Positions 7,190 through 9,303 of a DNA stretch of 9,303 nt are shown piece by piece. The notes under the pieces were generated by a model, which saw only the letters and a list, made by a program, of their open reading frames with translations, was not told the DNA's origin and did no database searches. The stretch is from an uncultured Ruminococcus sp. (GTDB lineage Bacteria; Bacillota; Clostridia; Oscillospirales; Acutalibacteraceae), in contig CALBHM010000102.1 in NCBI GenBank assembly GCA_937892835.1, positions 1 through 9,303 of the forward strand, written 5' to 3'. Position numbers and translations under genes: made by a program. The first letter of the stretch is position 1. Each line of letters opens with the position of its first letter.

Positions 7190-7740
7190 TTATCAACTAA
7201 CTGCGCCGAAAAGGAAACAACGTTTTTTGATTCTTGGAAGAATACCCGCAACCTTACATTAATTGATGTATTAATAAGTGCCGGCATAAGAATTGCTGAG
7301 GCTTCAAATATTTCATTTAGCGATGTGATTTTTTCTGAACGTACAATTCTTATTCACGGCAAGGGACAAAAACAGAGACTTATCTACATATCCTGTAATG
7401 ACACTTGGAATAATCCTTACCTGGTGGCTGAAAATCCGTAAAAGACGACCACCCAACGCGATAAGATATTTGTAAACCGTTTTGGTGAACAGTTGAGTAT
7501 AGACGGCATTGAATACATATACAATTCTGCCCAAAGAGCCTATGGAATTACCAAAAATCAACCGTACACTATTTACGACACACATTTGCAACCAATCTAC
7601 TCGTAAACTGAGCAGACTTGCGTTCTGCCTAAGAAATATTTGGACACAGTAGTGTGGCAACAACTTAAATATATACTTAAGTAACTACAAAAAGAAAACG
7701 ACAAGTTTTGAACAAATATATTTACCGAAATAAACTATGA
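7190..7740 (+). pseudogene. Decayed XerC-like tyrosine recombinase (right relic)
   Basis: Catalytic-domain homology can be followed on the + strand through three frames. From 7190: 'SWKNTRNLTLIDVLISAGIR' with the first catalytic Arg (7289-7291) in GIRIAE, then 'ERTILIHGKGQKQRLIYIS' with the catalytic Lys loop and 'DTWNN'. At about 7419-7442 'WWLKIRK' is in the next frame. 'DKIFVNRFGEQLSIDGIEYIYNS' is back in the first frame. 'HYLRHTFATNLL' (His 7567, Arg 7576), 'GHSSVATT' (His 7645) and 'IYT' (Tyr 7672) are in a third frame up to a TGA at 7738, with stops at 7609, 7630, 7666 and 7678. All catalytic residues are still readable, but three shifts and four stops kill the gene. The N-terminal SAM-like domain is missing where kwaA begins. 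Two of the stops sit where Gln (CAA) is usual. Confidence 0.85.
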
Positions 7741-7841
7741 TCATATTTACCCATACTATAATAAATAATTAAAATCAAAAATGTAATATAGAAAAAATAT
7801 TATTTTACTCCATTTTATATACCAACAACATTAGTATTGTA

Positions 7842-7851
7842 AACTCTTTAA
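7842..7851. repeat. AACTCTTTAA direct repeat, right copy
   Basis: This second exact copy of the 10-mer lies about 100 nt beyond the end of the right recombinase relic. The match does not extend on either side, which limits its weight. Confidence 0.3.
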
Positions 7852-7869
7852 AACAAAAAATCATTATAT

Positions 7870-7904
7870 TTGCAAAAATGCAATGAAATGTTGCAAATAT
7901 GCAA
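7870..7904. repeat. Two near-identical TTGCA-N4-TGCAA dyads
   Basis: TTGCAAAAATGCAA (7870-7883) and TTGCAAATATGCAA (7891-7904) differ at one base, are each a 5-bp inverted repeat around 4 nt, and start 21 bp apart, two helical turns. A further TTGCAAAT lies at 7919. The spacing suggests a protein-binding site rather than chance, but no gene start is close enough to say what it would control. Confidence 0.4.
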
Positions 7905-7941
7905 GGCTTTAGAGCTTTTTGCAAATATTGTCGTAAAACTT

Positions 7942-8136
7942 TTAATTGATTATTATTGTCAGCATCATATTTTGAAACATCAACTGTTCCTTCCTGTTGA
8001 AATCATCCAGGAATATGTCCGCTATCACTTGTTTAGTGGCTTTTTCAGAAGTATCGATATCCCAACCACCTTTTTTATCGTAATCGTATCTTCTGCCATC
8101 GAGACATATGTTGAATTTGTTTTTATTTTCTGACAT
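7942..8136 (-). CDS. Small hypothetical protein coupled to the histidine kinase, possibly frameshifted
   Basis: A 64-aa open frame starting MSENKNKFNICLDGRRYDYD and mostly charged and soluble. I do not recognise a family. Its ATG (8136) follows the kinase stop codon directly (TAAATG), and an AAGGA about 10 nt upstream lies inside the end of the kinase gene, so translation is likely. Near the end the peptide turns poor (QNMMLTIIIN), while another frame opens just there and reads 'QQEGTVDVSKYDADNNNQLK' followed by 'VLRQYLQKALKP', much more like the first half. The original gene may thus have been longer, broken by a shift near 7990-8005; the alternative frame runs to about 7805. It lacks the Cys-containing core expected of an AgrD peptide, although it follows an AgrC-like kinase. 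Confidence 0.5.
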   Translation of the reverse strand: MSENKNKFNICLDGRRYDYDKKGGWDIDTSEKATKQVIADIFLDDFNRKEQLMFQNMMLTIIIN

Positions 8137-9303
8137 TTAAAAATTGTCCTTTTTATTTAAATTAAGCATAGTGGTAATGATGAAAGTCTTTTTGTGTTTA
8201 TCATATTCCAATGAAAAATCACCATCATATTTTTTGATGGTCTTTTTTACACTTCTCAATCCAAATCCATGTAGTACTTTATTTTGCTTGGTTGTTATAG
8301 GTGTTCTAGTACTATCAAACTTTGGTTGTATGTCGCAACTGTTTGAAATTATGATTATTGAGTAGTTGTTTCTGAAATCAGTTTCCAATACAATGCTTTT
8401 TTCTTTTGAGTTTAGTGATGCTTCGATAGCATTATCCAAAAGATTGCCAAGAATGGTCACGGTATCGTGGTATTCTAATCCGGTGAGATTATTATTCTTT
8501 ACATCAAAGGTGAATTTAATGTTGTGGATATTACATTCGGTGACATATTTATTAATGATAACATCAAGAATTCTGTTTCCACTATGGGAAACACTAATAT
8601 GCTTTTCCAAGCTTTCAAGCATTTGAGAAACATAAGAATCTATTTCAGGATCTGCATTAAGATCTTTAATTGCTGAAATATGTTTGTGAGCATCATGAGC
8701 ATATTCTCTTAGGTTATTGTTTTGCTTTTCTAATATATCATAATATATTATATCAGTTTTAATTTTGTCTTGTTCTTGTTGCAGAAGTAAAAGCTTATTT
8801 TCACGTTGTGCATTTGCTTGGACTAAGAAGAATACAAACAAAGTAGCAAACAATAGTATGGTGCTTACGAAACCAAGAACAATTTGGTTTCTAATTTCTA
8901 AATGTTGGTTTATACTTATATACCAAAAACAAATCACGGATATCAAGGTTATTATCGGAAAGATATAAAATGCCGAGGGGATTTTTATATCTTTCTTATC
9001 TTTTTGTGTGAACTTCAGCAAAAGCATTGTTAAAAGAAAATATATTACTTTACTTAAAATGACCTCAATAACAAGTAATGGTGTTTCGGATTGATAGTTG
9101 GTTAGATACAAGCTTGAGAGAGAAGATATGATGAAAATAACAATGTGCTCTAAAAATGTTGAAATTGCTACTAAAAGTACGGAGTAAAAAACTGCTTTTT
9201 TAGGTTTAAGCTTAAAAAAAAGAACGGAATGTAATATAGTGGCAGCAATCGAAAATGTAACATTTAACCAAGAAGTACTAAGACCAAATATGTTGATTAA
9301 TGA
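8137..9303 (-). CDS. AgrC-like sensor histidine kinase with GHKL ATPase domain, N-terminus beyond window
   Basis: The frame is open from the TAA at 8137-8139 to the right edge (388 visible residues); a TTG at 9111 is internal, since hydrophobic sequence continues upstream of it. About five membrane helices are visible in residues 1-180 (for example 'TFSIAATILHSVLFF', 'FYSVLLVAISTFLEHIVIFI', 'FYIFPIITLISVICFWYI', 'IVLGFVSTILLFATLFVFF'). A coiled coil 'ENKLLLLQQEQDKIKTDIIY' follows, then the phospho-acceptor box AHDAHKHISAI with His203 as likely phosphosite, the N box LGNLLDNAIEA (Asn291), and the G box HGFGLRSVKKTIKKYDGDF at 345 on. This is the layout of HPK10/GHKL kinases that sense peptides and act on LytTR-type regulators. 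The partner regulator is not in the window and may lie upstream, to the right. A small gene is coupled at its 3' end. Confidence 0.88.
   Translation of the reverse strand, partial: SLINIFGLSTSWLNVTFSIAATILHSVLFFKLKPKKAVFYSVLLVAISTFLEHIVIFIISSLSSLYLTNYQSETPLLVIEVILSKVIYFLLTMLLLKFTQKDKKDIKIPSAFYIFPIITLISVICFWYISINQHLEIRNQIVLGFVSTILLFATLFVFFLVQANAQRENKLLLLQQEQDKIKTDIIYYDILEKQNNNLREYAHDAHKHISAIKDLNADPEIDSYVSQMLESLEKHISVSHSGNRILDVIINKYVTECNIHNIKFTFDVKNNNLTGLEYHDTVTILGNLLDNAIEASLNSKEKSIVLETDFRNNYSIIIISNSCDIQPKFDSTRTPITTKQNKVLHGFGLRSVKKTIKKYDGDFSLEYDKHKKTFIITTMLNLNKKDNF

Larger units (their letters stand above)
7741..7941. other. AT-rich gap between the recombinase relic and the small - strand gene
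   Basis: This 200-bp stretch is very AT-rich. No confident gene, tRNA or terminator is seen. It holds the AACTCTTTAA copy at 7842-7851 and the TTGCA-type repeats at 7870-7904, and on the - strand the possible frameshifted tail of the small gene that ends at 7942. Confidence 0.5.

Noticed and set aside
7313..7663. A 116-aa open frame on the - strand opposite the recombinase relic
   Set aside because: The + strand shows clear recombinase motifs over the same bases; the - strand peptide has no recognisable features.
7609..7680. Recoded stop codons (TAA as Gln) keeping the right recombinase alive
   Set aside because: Two of the four stops replace expected Gln codons, but a TGA stop and three frameshifts are also present, and the other genes here end normally at TAA; decay is the simpler reading.
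7942..8136. AgrD-like autoinducer peptide gene
   Set aside because: It follows an AgrC-like kinase but lacks the amphipathic leader, the central Cys core and the acidic tail of AgrD.
8221..8249. Terminator-like hairpin on the + strand (ACCATCA...TGATGGT followed by CTTTTTT)
   Set aside because: It lies inside the kinase gene, within codons just after the G box, and would act only on antisense transcripts; it is probably a product of coding sequence, though it could stop read-through from the right relic.
8137..9111. A 324-aa complete histidine kinase starting at 9111
   Set aside because: The start would be a TTG, and the same frame continues with membrane-helix sequence to the right edge without a stop, so the gene is partial.
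1..9303. CRISPR arrays, tRNA or rRNA genes
   Set aside because: No regularly spaced repeats, no cloverleaf-like sequence with a CCA-type end and no rRNA motifs were seen on reading both strands.

Overview
This window looks like part of an integrative and conjugative element (Tn1549/CTn type) from a low-GC gut Firmicute of class Clostridia. The basis is the linear order VirB6-like membrane protein, PrgI, VirB4, CD1108-like cell-wall hydrolase, AT-rich codon use, strong Shine-Dalgarno (SD) sites and a consensus sigma-A promoter. The genus cannot be named from the sequence.

Left part, 1-5379, all on the + strand: the type IV secretion (mating-pair) operon. It opens with the C-terminal end of a VirB6/TrbL-like (CD1112-type) membrane protein cut by the window edge. 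Next comes a small unit holding a 66-aa winged-helix protein, with its own consensus promoter, ATGGACAT repeats including a perfect palindrome over the start codons, and an intrinsic terminator. PrgI, the VirB4 ATPase and a 644-aa membrane-anchored M23 peptidase follow, with overlapping ends. The core order I know for such elements is VirB6-PrgI-VirB4-hydrolase, so the regulator unit looks like an insertion.

Middle part, 5380-7740: after the M23 gene the usual downstream element genes (DUF4315, DUF4366, topoisomerase) are not seen. Instead there is a two-gene Kiwa-type anti-phage module on the - strand: kwaA (four-helix membrane protein) followed by kwaB (DUF4868), joined by a TAATG stop/start overlap. 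On each side is a decayed piece of the same kind of tyrosine recombinase, the left on the - strand and the right on the + strand, both pointing away from kwaAB. A 10-bp direct repeat (AACTCTTTAA) lies just outside these relics and is a tentative boundary mark.

Right part, 7741-9303: an AT-rich gap with TTGCA-N4-TGCAA repeats, a small unrecognised - strand gene that may be frameshifted, and directly upstream of it an AgrC-like GHKL-domain sensor histidine kinase that runs off the right edge.

The most notable items are a Kiwa defence pair carried as cargo and bracketed by inverted recombinase relics, and the self-contained regulator/operator/terminator unit placed inside the conjugation operon.
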